Source: Limnohabitans sp. WS1
Lineage (GTDB): Bacteria > Pseudomonadota > Gammaproteobacteria > Burkholderiales > Burkholderiaceae_C
Assembly (NCBI RefSeq): GCF_003063265.1
Contig: NZ_NERU01000008.1
Location: forward strand, 1-64,000
Direction: 5' to 3'
DNA length: 64,000 nucleotides
Shown: positions 47,011 through 57,514 of the stretch, piece after piece
Position numbering within the stretch: position 1 is the stretch's first letter
Layout: each line of letters begins with the position of its first letter
Notes under the pieces: generated by a model
The model's input: only the letters and a program-made list of their open reading frames with translations
What the model was told of the DNA's origin: nothing
Database searches by the model: none
Position numbers and translations under genes: made by a program

Positions 47011-48093
47011 TCAACTCAAGTCGCGCAATGGGTGGTGGTCGGAGGGCCAAGGGCTGACAAAAAACCGCGCCGCTTCAGACAGATCCACATCTTCCACACG
47101 GGCCGGTTTCCATTGTGGGTGATGGTCCTTGTCGACGGCCAAGGCGCGGATGCCTTCCACTGTCTCGCTGTCGGCCACGGGCCGCAGGTGAAAACAGTGG
47201 TGAACCATGTCCCGCTCCATGCGCAGGTCATCGGCCAAACTCATTTGGCGGGCCCGGCGAATTTGCTGAAGCACCACATGCAACATCAAGGGGGATCGAT
47301 GCCGCAAGGTGTCGGCCGTTTTCTGGCTCCATTCATCGGATGCCGATTCCAACCGGGTCAACATGTCGGCGATGGTAGGCAAACCAAACACGTCGTCAAT
47401 TTGAGGCTGAGGGGTGAGCTTTTCGGGCGTCAACGCACCTGCTTGGGCCAAGACCCAGCGCTCCACCGATTCGGCATTTTCAAAGGGGCTGCTGATCAAG
47501 GTTTGCCAGATGGGCTCGAGCATGCCGCTGGGCAGCGCGATGTCGGCCAATTTGGCGGCCACGGCTTGTGCGCCATTGAGCATTTGGCCCGTCAGGCCCA
47601 GGTACTCGCCCAGACGGCCAGGGCAACGGCTGAGGAAATAACCGCCGCCCACATCCGGAAACAATCCGATGTGGGTTTCAGGCATGGCCATCTTGGTGCG
47701 CTCGGTGACCACTCGCACGCTGGCACCCTGACTGATGCCCATGCCGCCCCCCATGACAATGCCATCCATGAAGGCAATGTAGGGCTTGTTGTAGGTGTGA
47801 ATCAGGTGGTTGAGGCGGTACTCTTCGGTGAAGAAATCACCCAATGACGCATCGCCTGCCGTGGCTGCTTGGTGAAAAAACCGGATGTCGCCACCTGCAC
47901 AAAATGAACCAAAAGGCCCTTCTTTGCCAGTGCCGCGCACCGCCACAGCCAAGACTTGCGGATTGACTTTCCAGTCGAGCAATGCCTGGGTGATGGACCG
48001 CACCATATCAAGGTACAGGGCATTCAGTGCCTTAGGCCGGTTGAGGGTGATGCAGCCGATACGGCCTTCAATTTGTGCAATGACATCAGACAT
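47011..48093 (-). CDS. Enoyl-CoA hydratase/isomerase family, 3-hydroxyisobutyryl-CoA hydrolase-like
   Basis: This 360-residue crotonase-fold protein has FGSFCAGGDIRFFHQ (oxyanion/acyl-CoA region), YIAFMDGIVMGGGMGISQGA and a Glu-Asp type motif in AMPETHIGLFPDVGGGYFLS. This pattern is that of 3-hydroxyisobutyryl-CoA hydrolase, which releases 3-hydroxyisobutyrate in valine catabolism. It is the last gene of the long minus-strand operon, overlapping the EamA stop by 8 bp. A general crotonase role cannot be excluded. Confidence 0.88.
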   Translation of the reverse strand: MSDVIAQIEGRIGCITLNRPKALNALYLDMVRSITQALLDWKVNPQVLAVAVRGTGKEGPFGSFCAGGDIRFFHQAATAGDASLGDFFTEEYRLNHLIHTYNKPYIAFMDGIVMGGGMGISQGASVRVVTERTKMAMPETHIGLFPDVGGGYFLSRCPGRLGEYLGLTGQMLNGAQAVAAKLADIALPSGMLEPIWQTLISSPFENAESVERWVLAQAGALTPEKLTPQPQIDDVFGLPTIADMLTRLESASDEWSQKTADTLRHRSPLMLHVVLQQIRRARQMSLADDLRMERDMVHHCFHLRPVADSETVEGIRALAVDKDHHPQWKPARVEDVDLSEAARFFVSPWPSDHHPLRDLS

Positions 48094-48970
48094 TGTTTTG
48101 TCTCCAACCTAACCATTGGTTCATGAGCAAAGCCCCCAAAACCAGGGACCCGCCCAACAATACGCTCATTTGCGGGGCTTCGTTGGCCCCCCACCATGCC
48201 AAGGCAATGCCAAAGACGATTTCCAGCAAGCAAAGCAAGGACGCTTCAGGGGCTTTGAGTACGCGAACACAAACGACCGAGACAACGCAGGGAATGGCCA
48301 ACTGAAACAATCCCAGCATCGCCAACAAAGACACATCATGGACCGACGCCTGGAAAGGCATGGCCAAAGGCAAAGTGAGCAGCGTTGAGAACAGGGCCCC
48401 CAGCAACACCGAAGGGACCAAATCCAGGCTGTGCCCCTCGTTTTGGCTCTTTTGTGCCAGTGTCCACTGAACGGCACCGGCAATGGGTACACACAAGGCG
48501 ACCAAAGACCCGATCAGGAAGTTGGGGTCACCTAAACTGAGCTGCGAACCATACATCCATCCAATGCCCACGCCAGCCAGCACAATGGCCACCCAAGTGC
48601 GCAAGGGCAATTGATGGCGCAAAAAAACCCGGGTGAACAAGGCCGTGAGCAAGGGCCCGGCAGCCATGGTGATCAGCACATTGGCCACGGCGGTCAAGGT
48701 CAAGGCCACCATGAAGGCGGTGAACATGACACTCCAGCAAAGGCCAGAAAGCCAGAAGTATCGGTTGCGCCAAGGCACTCGAGCCCAGACGCCCCAGCCC
48801 TGCCAAACAGGCAGGATGATCAGCAAAGACACCACCGTGAAGAAGCTTCGCCAGAAGGTCACTTCAAAGCTTCGGGCCTCTTCCAAGTGCCGTGTCACCA
48901 CACCTGCGATGGACCACAAGGCGGTGCAGCCCACCATGGTCCAGACAGCCAAGCTGTGACTCATGCGCAT
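48086..48970 (-). CDS. EamA-family (DMT) transporter
   Basis: This 294-residue inner-membrane protein has ten hydrophobic segments in two EamA halves, for example SGLCWSVMFTAFMVALTLTA and VWTMVGCTALWSIAGVV at the N-terminus. Such proteins export metabolites such as amino acids; the substrate is unknown. It begins 14 bp downstream of typA on the minus strand and overlaps the crotonase gene at its end. Confidence 0.89.
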   Translation of the reverse strand: MRMSHSLAVWTMVGCTALWSIAGVVTRHLEEARSFEVTFWRSFFTVVSLLIILPVWQGWGVWARVPWRNRYFWLSGLCWSVMFTAFMVALTLTAVANVLITMAAGPLLTALFTRVFLRHQLPLRTWVAIVLAGVGIGWMYGSQLSLGDPNFLIGSLVALCVPIAGAVQWTLAQKSQNEGHSLDLVPSVLLGALFSTLLTLPLAMPFQASVHDVSLLAMLGLFQLAIPCVVSVVCVRVLKAPEASLLCLLEIVFGIALAWWGANEAPQMSVLLGGSLVLGALLMNQWLGWRQNNV

Positions 48971-48984
48971 GATCGATCAGCCGA

Positions 48985-50802
48985 TCACTTGTTGCGCTTG
49001 CGGTCGCTTTCCTTGAGGAAGCGCTTGCGCAGTCGCACGCTCTTGGGCGTGATCTCGACCAACTCGTCGTCCTCGATGAACTCGACGCCGTATTCCAGTG
49101 TCAGGTCGATCGGAGGTGTGATCTTGATCGCGTCTTCCTTGCCGGACACGCGGAAGTTGGTCAGCTGCTTGGTACGTGTAGCGTTGACCACCAGGTCGTT
49201 GTCACGGCTGTGGATGCCCACAATCATGCCTTCGTACACGGGATCGTTCGCCTTGACGAACATGCGACCGCGGTCGTCCAGCTTGCCCAGGGCGTAGGTG
49301 AAAATTTCACCGTCGTCCATGGAGATCAACACACCGTTTTTACGGCCACCAATGTCACCCTTGTGCGGCTCGTAGCTGTCGAAGATGTTCGAAATCAGGC
49401 CGGAACCACGGGTCAAGTTCAGAAATTCGTTGGTGAAACCGATCAAACCACGGGCTGGAATGCGGTATTCCAAACGGACACGACCACGGCCGTCGGGCTC
49501 CATGTTGACCAGTTCGCCCTTGCGCTCGCCCAAGGCTTGCATTACGCCCCCCTGGTGGGTTTCTTCGATGTCGGCTGTGACCAGCTCGATGGGCTCATGA
49601 CGCTCACCGTTGATGTCACGGAACACCACGCGAGGCTTGGAAACCGCCATCTCGTAGCCTTCGCGGCGCATGTTTTCCAGCAAGATGGTCAGGTGCAATT
49701 CACCACGGCCCATGACTTCAAAGATACCTTCTTCATCGGTTTCCTTGACGCGCAAAGCCACGTTGTGTTGCAACTCTTTTTGCAGACGGTCCCAGATTTG
49801 GCGGCTGGTGACGAACTTGCCTTCACGACCGGCCAATGGCGAGGTGTTCACGCAGAAGTTCATGGTCAGCGTGGGCTCATCCACTTTCAGCATGGGCAAA
49901 GGTGCTGGGTTGGCGTTGTCGGTCACAGTGACGCCAATGTTCAGGTCGGCAATGCCGTTGATCAAAACGATGTCACCAGGACCGGCTTCGGTCACTTGTA
50001 CACGGTCCAAACCTTGGAACTTCAGCACCTGGTTGACGCGGCCTTTGATGGCTTTTCCGTCTGGGCCTTCCATGACGACCACATCCATTTGCGGCTTGAT
50101 CGTGCCTTGGCTGATGCGGCCCACGCCGATGCGGCCAACGAAAGTCGAGAAGTCGAGGGCAGAAATTTGCAGCTGCAAAGGTGCTGCAGGATCCCCCTTT
50201 TGCGGTGGAACGTGTTTCAGCACAGTGTTGAACAATGCCGACATGTCGGGGCCCCACTGCTCACCTGGCGCGCCCTCTTCGAGCGATGTCCAGCCGTTGA
50301 TACCGGAGGCGTACACCACGGGGAAGTCCAGCTGCTCGTCGTTCGCACCGAGTTTGTCAAACAGGTCAAATGCGGCGTTCACCACTTTGTCAGGGTTGGC
50401 ACCGGGCTTGTCAACCTTGTTCACCACGACGATGGGCTTGAGGCCCAAGGCCAAAGCTTTCTTGGTCACGAAACGGGTCTGAGGCATGGGGCCTTCTTGG
50501 GCATCGATCAACAAGACCACACCATCGACCATGGACAAAGCGCGTTCGACTTCGCCACCGAAGTCCGCGTGACCGGGGGTGTCCACGATGTTGATGTGGG
50601 TGCCTTCCCAGCTCACAGCGCAGTTTTTGGCCAAAATGGTGATGCCGCGCTCACGTTCGATGGCATTGTTGTCCATCACGGTGTCCACGATTTTTTCGTG
50701 ATCGGCAAAGGTACCAGACTGACGCAGCAGTTGGTCCACCATGGTGGTTTTACCGTGGTCAACGTGCGCGATGATGGCGATGTTGCGAATTTGCTTGCTC
50801 AT
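48985..50802 (-). CDS. typA: Ribosome-associated GTPase TypA/BipA
   Basis: This 605-residue translational GTPase has P-loop IIAHVDHGKTTMVDQLL, switch region GITILAKN, DTPGHADFGGEVER and VNKVDKPGANP. Domain II, domain III and the unique C-terminal domain (RGLIGFTNEFLNLTRGSGLI) follow. TypA aids ribosome assembly at low temperature and during stress. It begins 14 bp after truB and continues the rimP-nusA-infB operon. Confidence 0.97.
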   Translation of the reverse strand: MSKQIRNIAIIAHVDHGKTTMVDQLLRQSGTFADHEKIVDTVMDNNAIERERGITILAKNCAVSWEGTHINIVDTPGHADFGGEVERALSMVDGVVLLIDAQEGPMPQTRFVTKKALALGLKPIVVVNKVDKPGANPDKVVNAAFDLFDKLGANDEQLDFPVVYASGINGWTSLEEGAPGEQWGPDMSALFNTVLKHVPPQKGDPAAPLQLQISALDFSTFVGRIGVGRISQGTIKPQMDVVVMEGPDGKAIKGRVNQVLKFQGLDRVQVTEAGPGDIVLINGIADLNIGVTVTDNANPAPLPMLKVDEPTLTMNFCVNTSPLAGREGKFVTSRQIWDRLQKELQHNVALRVKETDEEGIFEVMGRGELHLTILLENMRREGYEMAVSKPRVVFRDINGERHEPIELVTADIEETHQGGVMQALGERKGELVNMEPDGRGRVRLEYRIPARGLIGFTNEFLNLTRGSGLISNIFDSYEPHKGDIGGRKNGVLISMDDGEIFTYALGKLDDRGRMFVKANDPVYEGMIVGIHSRDNDLVVNATRTKQLTNFRVSGKEDAIKITPPIDLTLEYGVEFIEDDELVEITPKSVRLRKRFLKESDRKRNK

Positions 50803-50815
50803 GCTTTCTCTTCCT

Positions 50816-51796
50816 TTAAACCTGCTCGGCCAGCAATGGCGCGTTGACAGGTGATTTTTCCAAAATCTGTTGAATTTCGATCGGGCTCAACAATCGACCC
50901 GGAATCAACTCGCCGCCATGCACATGTGCTGTTCCCAGCAAGGCACGAGGATGCTCTCCATACACCACGACTTGATCACAATCAACCCAAGGGCCGCGTC
51001 TGCGCACCCCGCTCAAAAATTTCCCGGCATTTTCGCTGTCCAAGCTGACCGGGGTGTAGTCCGGCAGCAGCACATCGACCGGCTGCAAAGCCGCCAGGCG
51101 CTGGGATTCATCCATGCTCTCGAGTGCGGACAAGGTCACACACTGGGCTTCATCAAAAGGCCCAGTGACCACACGGCGCAGAGCGCTCAAATGGCCACCA
51201 CAACCCAGAGCCTCTGCAATGTCTTCACCCAAGGTTCGGATGTAGGTGCCTTTGCTGCAGCGCACTCGCAAACGCAAAAAAGGCGCATCGCCTTGCAGTT
51301 GCATGTCCAGCAGATCCAGATCATGGATCACCACGTTTCGCGCTTCGCGCTCCACGGTTTCACCTTCCCGGGCATATTCATACAGGGCCTTGCCGTCTTT
51401 CTTCAAGGCACTGTACATCGGAGGCACTTGACTGATAGGCCCCATGAAACGATCCAAAACTTCAACCACTGTACCCGCTGTACATGACACTTCGCGTACA
51501 GAGATCACATCCCCTTCGGCATCGCCCGTGCTGGTTTTCAAACCGAGTCTCACGGTGGTTTCGTAGGTTTTGTCAGCGTTCAAATGCTGTTGACTGAATT
51601 TGGTGGCAGCCCCAAAACACAGGGGTAAAACACCTGTGGCCAGGGGGTCCAGGGTTCCGGTATGTCCTGCTTTTTCAGCACGAAGCAACCACTTGGCCTT
51701 TTGCAAAGCCTGGTTACTGGAAAGTCCCAAAGGTTTGTCGAGCAAAAGCACCCCATGCACAGGGCGCCGTTGCACCCGTGTGCGTGGCGTGTTCAT
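50816..51796 (-). CDS. truB: tRNA pseudouridine(55) synthase TruB
   Basis: This 326-residue enzyme makes pseudouridine 55. The N-terminus has VLLLDKPLGLSSNQAL, the catalytic Asp in AGHTGTLDPLATGVLPLCFG, a Lys in TYETTVRLGLKTSTGD, and the thumb region GTYIRTLGEDIAEALGC. The C-terminal RNA-binding region ends in a short tail. It follows rbfA by 2 bp. Confidence 0.96.
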   Translation of the reverse strand: MNTPRTRVQRRPVHGVLLLDKPLGLSSNQALQKAKWLLRAEKAGHTGTLDPLATGVLPLCFGAATKFSQQHLNADKTYETTVRLGLKTSTGDAEGDVISVREVSCTAGTVVEVLDRFMGPISQVPPMYSALKKDGKALYEYAREGETVEREARNVVIHDLDLLDMQLQGDAPFLRLRVRCSKGTYIRTLGEDIAEALGCGGHLSALRRVVTGPFDEAQCVTLSALESMDESQRLAALQPVDVLLPDYTPVSLDSENAGKFLSGVRRRGPWVDCDQVVVYGEHPRALLGTAHVHGGELIPGRLLSPIEIQQILEKSPVNAPLLAEQV

Positions 51797-51798
51797 GC

Positions 51799-52173
51799 TC
51801 AGTCCTCCTGGGCGCGAGACGACACAGCCTTGGCGATCAATGCGTTCATGTCCGACGCACGCTCAGTGGTGCGATCAAACAAAAAATGCAAGGTCGGCAC
51901 AGTGTGAATGTGCAAGCGTTTGAACAAACCATTTCGCAGAAATCCGGCGGCCGCATTCAAACCTTCAGTGGCGTCTTCAGGTTGACCTGTCAACACACTG
52001 AAATAGACCTTGGCATGGGCGTAGTCTGGCGTGACCTCGATCGTGTTGATGGTGATCATGCCCACACGCGGGTCTTTCAACTCGCGCGAGATCAACTCGG
52101 CCAGATCACGCTGGATCTGGTCGGCCACGCGAAACCCGCGATTGGGAACAGAGGACTGCTTTTTACGCGCCAT
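51799..52173 (-). CDS. rbfA: 30S ribosome-binding factor RbfA
   Basis: This 124-residue KH-fold protein has [20 protein letters not shown] and [20 protein letters not shown], the family core. It matures the 16S rRNA 5' end and aids cold adaptation. It starts one base after the infB stop (52174), so the two are tightly coupled. Confidence 0.95.
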   Translation of the reverse strand: MARKKQSSVPNRGFRVADQIQRDLAELISRELKDPRVGMITINTIEVTPDYAHAKVYFSVLTGQPEDATEGLNAAAGFLRNGLFKRLHIHTVPTLHFLFDRTTERASDMNALIAKAVSSRAQED

Positions 52174-55100
52174 TTACAGCGTTCTCGCAATTTCCTTGAC
52201 ATCGAAGAATTCGAGGTAATCGCCTTCTCGGATGTCGTTGTAGTTTTTGAGTTTGATACCGCACTCGAAACCTTCCTTGACTTCGCGAACGTCGTCCTTG
52301 AGGCGCTTGAGCGAATCGAGTTCACCGGTGTAGATGACCACGTTGTCACGCAACAAGCGGAACTTGGCGCTCCGGGTGACTTGACCCGAGGTGACCATAC
52401 AACCTGCCACCGTGCCAATTTTGGACGCCACAAACACGGTCCGGATTTCGGCCATGCCCATGATTTCTTCACGCTGCTCGGGTGCCAACATGCCGGACAT
52501 GGCGGCCTTGAGTTCATCCACAGCGTCATAAATGATGTTGTAGTAATGAATGTCAACGCCATTGCCTTCGGCAGTTTTACGGGCTCCCGCATCGGCTCGC
52601 ACGTTGAAGCCAATCACAATCGCCTTGGACGCGATGGCCAAGTTGATGTCTGATTCACTGATACCACCCACACCGGAGTAAACCAGTTGGACTTTGACTT
52701 CTTCGTTGGACAGCTTGAGCAACGAGGCACCGAGGGCTTCTTGCGAACCTTGTACATCGGCCTTGATGATGATGGGCAGCATCTTGACTTCGCCAGCCGA
52801 CATGTCGGTGAACATGTTTTCGAGCTTGGCGGCTTGTTGCTTGGCCAACTTGGTGTTGCGGAATTTGCCCGCACGGTAAGTGGCAATTTCGCGGGCACGG
52901 CGTTCGTCGCTCATGACCATGAATTCGTCACCTGCTTGGGGCACTTCCGTCAGGCCTTGAATTTCAACAGGAATCGATGGACCCGCGGACTTGATGGTCG
53001 CGCCGTTTTCGTCGAGCATGGCACGAACGCGACCAAAAGTCTGTCCTGCCAACACCACGTCACCGGTGTTCAATGTTCCGGATTGAACCAAGATGGTAGC
53101 CACAGGCCCACGGCCCTTGTCCAGACGCGCTTCAATCACCAAACCTTTGGCTGCAGCTTGAACGGGAGCCTTGAGTTCAAGCACCTCTGCTTGCAACAAA
53201 ACTTGTTCGAGCAAGTCATCAATGCCCATGCCCGTTTTGGCAGACACTGACACAAAAGGAGAATCGCCACCAAACTCTTCGGGAACCACCTCCTCGGCAA
53301 TCAGTTCTGCACGAACACGCTCGATGTTGGAATCGGGCTTGTCCATCTTGTTGATGGCGACCACGATGGGCACGCCAGCTGCTTTGGCGTGCTTGATCGC
53401 TTCTTTTGTTTGGGGCATGACACCGTCATCACCGGCCACCACCAAAATGACAATGTCGGTCGCTTGTGCACCACGGGCACGCATGGCCGTGAAAGCCTCG
53501 TGACCCGGAGTGTCGAGGAAAGAGATCATGCCGCGAGGCGTTTCGACGTGGTAAGCACCAATGTGCTGCGTGATGCCACCGGCTTCGCCCGAAGCCACTT
53601 TAGCGCGTCGGATGTAATCGAGCAGCGATGTTTTACCGTGGTCAACGTGTCCCATGACCGTGACCACAGGGGCCCGGGGCAGGGATTCGGCATGCTGATC
53701 CAGCACCTCATCGTCTGTGAACGCTTCTGGATCGTCCAGTGCGGCGATCACCGCTTTGTGGCCCATTTCTTCCACCACGATCATGGCGGTATCCTGGTCC
53801 AAGGGCTGGTTCATGGTGGCCATCTGACCCAGCTTCATCAAATGTTTGATGACCTCGGACGCCTTGATGGCCATTTTGTGGGCCAATTCAGCCACCGTAA
53901 TGGTCTCTGGCACGTGAACTTCCAGCACGCGCACTTCAACGGTTGCTTGCTGGTTGTGACCTTCATCACGGTCGCGTTCGTTGCCTCGACGGCCACGGGG
54001 ACCGGTACGCCAATTGTTGCGACCCACACCACCACTGGTATCACCACGTGTTGGAATGGCTTTTTTCTTGGCCGGATCTCCAGCCCAGCTGGAAGACAAC
54101 TTGGCAGATTTGACTTCTTTGTTTCCACCAGCGGGCGCTGCAGGCGCAGAAGCGGGTGCGGCTGCATTACGGGCCCCAGCAGCGGGCGTCCCGGCTGGTT
54201 TGTGCAAAGTCCCTTTCACCGCGGCTTTGGGCTCGACTTTGGGCTCTTCTTTCTTGGCGACCAACACCCGTTTGGGTGCGTTCATCATGTTTCGAATGGC
54301 TTCGGCTTCGGCCAATGCTTTGCGACGACGTGAATCCAGGTCCAAAGCGCGTGCTGTTTCCTCATCGGCCTTGGCCTTGGAGTCTGCAGCCGCTTTTTGT
54401 GCTGCAGCTTGGCGGGCATCTTGCTCTGATTTGGCTTTGGCCGCTGCGATTTCGGCTTGCTCAGCCGCTTTTGCTGCCGCAATTTCTGCTTGCTGGGCCG
54501 CTTTGGTGGCTGCCAGGGATTCTGCAGACACTGCAGGAGCTGCCGGTGCATGCTTGATCTGAGCTGCTGCATTGATGCTGGCCGCTTCTGCACGTGCAAG
54601 TTGCTCACGCTCTTGACGGCTCAGCTGAGGCTTGGGCACAGCTGCTTGCTGTGCGGCTTGGGCAGCGGCTTTTGCAACAGATTCGGCCAAAGCCTTTGCT
54701 TCAGCAAGCGCTTTGGCTTCTTGCGCAGCAAGTTCTTGCTTTTGCTTGGCTTCTTGCTCTTCGCGCAATCGCCGTTTTTCAGCCAGCTCTTCTTCTTGGC
54801 GCTGAATCAATTCGGCTTGGTGCCGAGCTTCTTCTTCGCGTCTGGCCAAATCGGCATGGTCAACTTGGGGCGCAGTGGGCTCCTGAGGTGACGATTCGGA
54901 CGTTTGTTCATCATCACGCTTGATCAATGTGCGCTTTTTACGCACTTCAACCTGGATCGTCCGGGCTTTGCCCGAAGCATCAGCTTGTTTGATTTCACTG
55001 GTTGATTTTTTGACCAGCGTGATTTTTTTGCGATCACCGGTCACGGTTCCATGACTGACTTGCAAATAACTCAGCAATTTTTGCTTGTCAGCATCGTTGA

Positions 55101-55212
55101 GCGTATCGCTGACAGAGTTTTTGGCAACGCCTGCTGATCGCAATTGATCAAGGAGGACATCGGCAGATTTTTTGAGTTCATTGGCGAACTCGGCAACAGT
55201 GGTACTGGACAT
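52174..55212 (-). CDS. infB: Translation initiation factor IF-2
   Basis: This 1012-residue IF-2 has an N-terminal IF2_N-type helix ([20 protein letters not shown]), then a long alanine/charged coiled region (about 100-380) rich in EAQ-type repeats, a second IF2_N module near 430, and the G domain near residue 517 ([35 protein letters not shown]). Domains II-IV end [14 protein letters not shown]. It positions initiator tRNA on the 30S. The ATG at 55212 gives the family N-terminus; the frame runs 16 codons upstream. Confidence 0.97.
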   Translation of the reverse strand: MSSTTVAEFANELKKSADVLLDQLRSAGVAKNSVSDTLNDADKQKLLSYLQVSHGTVTGDRKKITLVKKSTSEIKQADASGKARTIQVEVRKKRTLIKRDDEQTSESSPQEPTAPQVDHADLARREEEARHQAELIQRQEEELAEKRRLREEQEAKQKQELAAQEAKALAEAKALAESVAKAAAQAAQQAAVPKPQLSRQEREQLARAEAASINAAAQIKHAPAAPAVSAESLAATKAAQQAEIAAAKAAEQAEIAAAKAKSEQDARQAAAQKAAADSKAKADEETARALDLDSRRRKALAEAEAIRNMMNAPKRVLVAKKEEPKVEPKAAVKGTLHKPAGTPAAGARNAAAPASAPAAPAGGNKEVKSAKLSSSWAGDPAKKKAIPTRGDTSGGVGRNNWRTGPRGRRGNERDRDEGHNQQATVEVRVLEVHVPETITVAELAHKMAIKASEVIKHLMKLGQMATMNQPLDQDTAMIVVEEMGHKAVIAALDDPEAFTDDEVLDQHAESLPRAPVVTVMGHVDHGKTSLLDYIRRAKVASGEAGGITQHIGAYHVETPRGMISFLDTPGHEAFTAMRARGAQATDIVILVVAGDDGVMPQTKEAIKHAKAAGVPIVVAINKMDKPDSNIERVRAELIAEEVVPEEFGGDSPFVSVSAKTGMGIDDLLEQVLLQAEVLELKAPVQAAAKGLVIEARLDKGRGPVATILVQSGTLNTGDVVLAGQTFGRVRAMLDENGATIKSAGPSIPVEIQGLTEVPQAGDEFMVMSDERRAREIATYRAGKFRNTKLAKQQAAKLENMFTDMSAGEVKMLPIIIKADVQGSQEALGASLLKLSNEEVKVQLVYSGVGGISESDINLAIASKAIVIGFNVRADAGARKTAEGNGVDIHYYNIIYDAVDELKAAMSGMLAPEQREEIMGMAEIRTVFVASKIGTVAGCMVTSGQVTRSAKFRLLRDNVVIYTGELDSLKRLKDDVREVKEGFECGIKLKNYNDIREGDYLEFFDVKEIARTL

Positions 55213-55238
55213 AATTTTGTTCAAGCCTCCATCAGACT

Positions 55239-56723
55239 TCAGGCCTGGCCAGCGAACCAATGTTCGCGGGCTTTCATGATCAGGGCGGTCGCCTCTTCAG
55301 CAGTCTGAGCAGTGATGTCAGACAGTTCGTCGGTGGCCAAGTCAGCCAAATCTTCACGGGTATGGATACCCGCTTCAACCAGCTTAGAAATCAGCTCAGG
55401 CGTCAAGCCTGGCAGGTCGCGCAAATCTTGGGAAACGTCTTCAACGCTCTCTTCTCGCGCAATTTCAAGGGTCAACAAAGCATCTTTCGCACGGGTGCGC
55501 AGCTCGTTGATGGTGTCTTCGTCGAAACTCTCGATTTCCAGCATCTCTTGGATGGGCACATAGGCCACTTCTTCGAGACTGGCGAAACCTTCACCGATCA
55601 AGATGTCGGCAATTTCTTCGTCAACGTCCAGTTTTTCCATGAACAATTGACGGATGCCTGTGGTCTCTTCGGCTTGCTTTTGTGCAGATTCAGCCGCATC
55701 CATGATGTTGATTTTCCAGCCCGTGAGGTCAGAAGCCAAACGGACGTTTTGACCGCCACGGCCAATTGCGATGGCGAGGTTCTCTTCGTCCACCACCACA
55801 TCCATGGCGTGCTTTTCTTCGTCAACAACGATCGATTGCACGTTGGCCGGAGCCAAAGCACCAATCACAAATTGGGCAGGGTCTTCGCTCCACAACACAA
55901 TGTCAACTCGCTCACCAGCCAATTCGTTGGTGACCGCGTTCACACGAGTGCCCCGCACACCCACACAGGTGCCGATGGGATCGACGCGTTTGTCATGCGA
56001 CAAAACAGCGATCTTGGCGCGTGAACCTGGGTCGCGTGCGCAAGTTTTGATTTCCAGCAAACCTTGCTCAATTTCTGGCACTTCTTGACGGAAAAGTTCA
56101 ATCATGAACTCGGGTGCAGAACGTGACAACAAAATGGGGGCACCGCGCAGTGTCAGGTCCACTTCCATGATCATGGCCCGCACACGATCGCCGCTGCGCA
56201 GGTTTTCTTTCGGGATCATTTCACTGCGGCGAAGTCGACCTTCAATGCGTCCCGATTCGCAAATGATGTCGCCTTTGTCCATGCGTTTGACCGTGCCGAC
56301 AAAAATCTTCTCGCCCCGCGACATGAAATCATTGAGCAGCATTTCACGTTCTGCGTCACGAATTTTTTGCAAGATGACTTGCTTGGCCGCCATGGCTCCG
56401 ATTCGGCCAATAGGAACCGACTCAATTGGCTCTTCGATGTATTCGTCAACTTCGATGTCAGGAATTTGTTCTTTGGCTTCGAACAACAGAATTTCCTGCT
56501 CGGGCAATTGCAAACCTGCTTCATCGGGCACCACGTGCCAACGTCGAAAGGTCTCGTAGTTGCCACTGTCACGATCAACCGCAACCCGAATGTCCACTTC
56601 ACCGACGTACAGCTTTTTGGTCGCTTGTGCCAAAGCGGCTTCCACGGCCCCAAAAACCACGTCGCGCTCAACGTTTTTTTCTCTTGAGATGGCCTCAACC
56701 AACATCAACATTTCGCGATTCAT
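55239..56723 (-). CDS. nusA: Transcription elongation/termination factor NusA
   Basis: This 494-residue NusA has an N-terminal RNA-polymerase-binding domain ([20 protein letters not shown]), an S1 domain near residues 135-200 ([18 protein letters not shown]), two KH domains ([20 protein letters not shown], then [15 protein letters not shown]), and two C-terminal acidic HhH repeats ([31 protein letters not shown]). It modulates pausing, termination and antitermination. The start at 56723 was chosen over an upstream frame that begins 19 codons earlier. Confidence 0.97.
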   Translation of the reverse strand: MNREMLMLVEAISREKNVERDVVFGAVEAALAQATKKLYVGEVDIRVAVDRDSGNYETFRRWHVVPDEAGLQLPEQEILLFEAKEQIPDIEVDEYIEEPIESVPIGRIGAMAAKQVILQKIRDAEREMLLNDFMSRGEKIFVGTVKRMDKGDIICESGRIEGRLRRSEMIPKENLRSGDRVRAMIMEVDLTLRGAPILLSRSAPEFMIELFRQEVPEIEQGLLEIKTCARDPGSRAKIAVLSHDKRVDPIGTCVGVRGTRVNAVTNELAGERVDIVLWSEDPAQFVIGALAPANVQSIVVDEEKHAMDVVVDEENLAIAIGRGGQNVRLASDLTGWKINIMDAAESAQKQAEETTGIRQLFMEKLDVDEEIADILIGEGFASLEEVAYVPIQEMLEIESFDEDTINELRTRAKDALLTLEIAREESVEDVSQDLRDLPGLTPELISKLVEAGIHTREDLADLATDELSDITAQTAEEATALIMKAREHWFAGQA

Positions 56724-56795
56724 GACTCGACTCTCCTGTTCCACTGAGGCCTTTAAACGAGGCCCGATATAAATATTCAAAACCCGACCAATTCG

Positions 56796-57359
56796 TCAGG
56801 CTTCAATTTTTGGCTTGCGCCCTTTGAAATCCACCACAGGTGCAAGACGCGCCTCGCGCAGTTCGTCCAAGGTAAAACCCAGCACATTCAAGGGCGCTGG
56901 AATTCGTTTTTTGCTGATTTTTTGACCAGGCTTGACGGGTGGCTCTTCGCTCCAGACGATTTGCCAGCTTTGACCTGAGGCGTCACGCTCCAGCGTTCCG
57001 CGAAATTTTTTGCGTGTGGGATTGACCATGCCAGCGGCGTTCTCACCCATAGGCACTTTCAGAGTGATGTCAATCAACTCGCCGACGAAACGCTCAAAGT
57101 CTTGAGCATTGCGCAAGGGACGATCAATGCCTGGGGAAGAAACTTCAAGGCGGTTGTAGGTGACGCCATCGACTTCGAGCGCAAACTGAAGTTGTCGGTT
57201 GACTTTTTCACAGTCTTCGACGTTGATGAACAATTCAGATCCGGGTTGCCAAGGGAAATCAATGGTGATGCGCAGCAAACCGCCCGCTGTGCGGTCAATT
57301 TCAACCAGGTCATATCCCAGGCCGGTCACGGTTTCTTGAACAATTTGCTGCAATGCCAC
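56796..57359 (-). CDS. rimP: Ribosome maturation factor RimP
   Basis: This 187-residue RimP has an N-terminal alpha/beta domain (GLGYDLVEIDRTAGGLLRIT) and the family segments VEDCEKVNRQLQFALE and EVSSPGIDRPLRN, with a C-terminal SH3-like domain. It acts in 30S maturation. The GTG at 57359 gives the family N-terminus (ALQQIVQETVTGLG); the frame further upstream passes through the attenuator-like hairpin and was rejected. It heads the rimP-nusA-infB operon. Confidence 0.94.
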   Translation of the reverse strand: MALQQIVQETVTGLGYDLVEIDRTAGGLLRITIDFPWQPGSELFINVEDCEKVNRQLQFALEVDGVTYNRLEVSSPGIDRPLRNAQDFERFVGELIDITLKVPMGENAAGMVNPTRKKFRGTLERDASGQSWQIVWSEEPPVKPGQKISKKRIPAPLNVLGFTLDELREARLAPVVDFKGRKPKIEA

Positions 57360-57396
57360 AGAGCTTCTGAATGTCAACGTTAAAAAAGAAAGACCC

Positions 57397-57428
57397 AAAA
57401 AAAACGGGCGGTGAAAACCCGCCCGTTT
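57397..57428 (-). terminator. Terminator-like hairpin in the rimP leader (candidate attenuator)
   Basis: The arms AACGGGCGG (57403-57411) and CCGCCCGTT (57419-57427) pair around a 7-nt loop, with eight T's on the minus strand after it (plus-strand A-run 57397-57404). It lies between a -10-like TAGAAT on the minus strand (57449-57444) and the rimP start at 57359. It may therefore be part of the operon leader, besides ending the yej transcript. The paired -35 is weak. Confidence 0.8.
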
Positions 57429-57443
57429 GGTCGTGAAGCCATT

Positions 57444-57449
57444 ATTCTA
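57444..57449 (-). promoter_or_regulatory. Candidate -10 element for the rimP operon
   Basis: On the minus strand TAGAAT is followed by the hairpin described above and then by rimP. No good -35 is seen at 16-18 bp. It could instead be served by an activator. The position, after the yejF-like stop (57515) and before the terminator, makes it the best candidate promoter for rimP-nusA-infB. Confidence 0.4.
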
Positions 57450-57514
57450 GCTGAAAATTGCGCTAAGTGCGTGATTATTAAGGAAAACGATGGGCAAAAT
57501 ACCCAGAACAGCCA

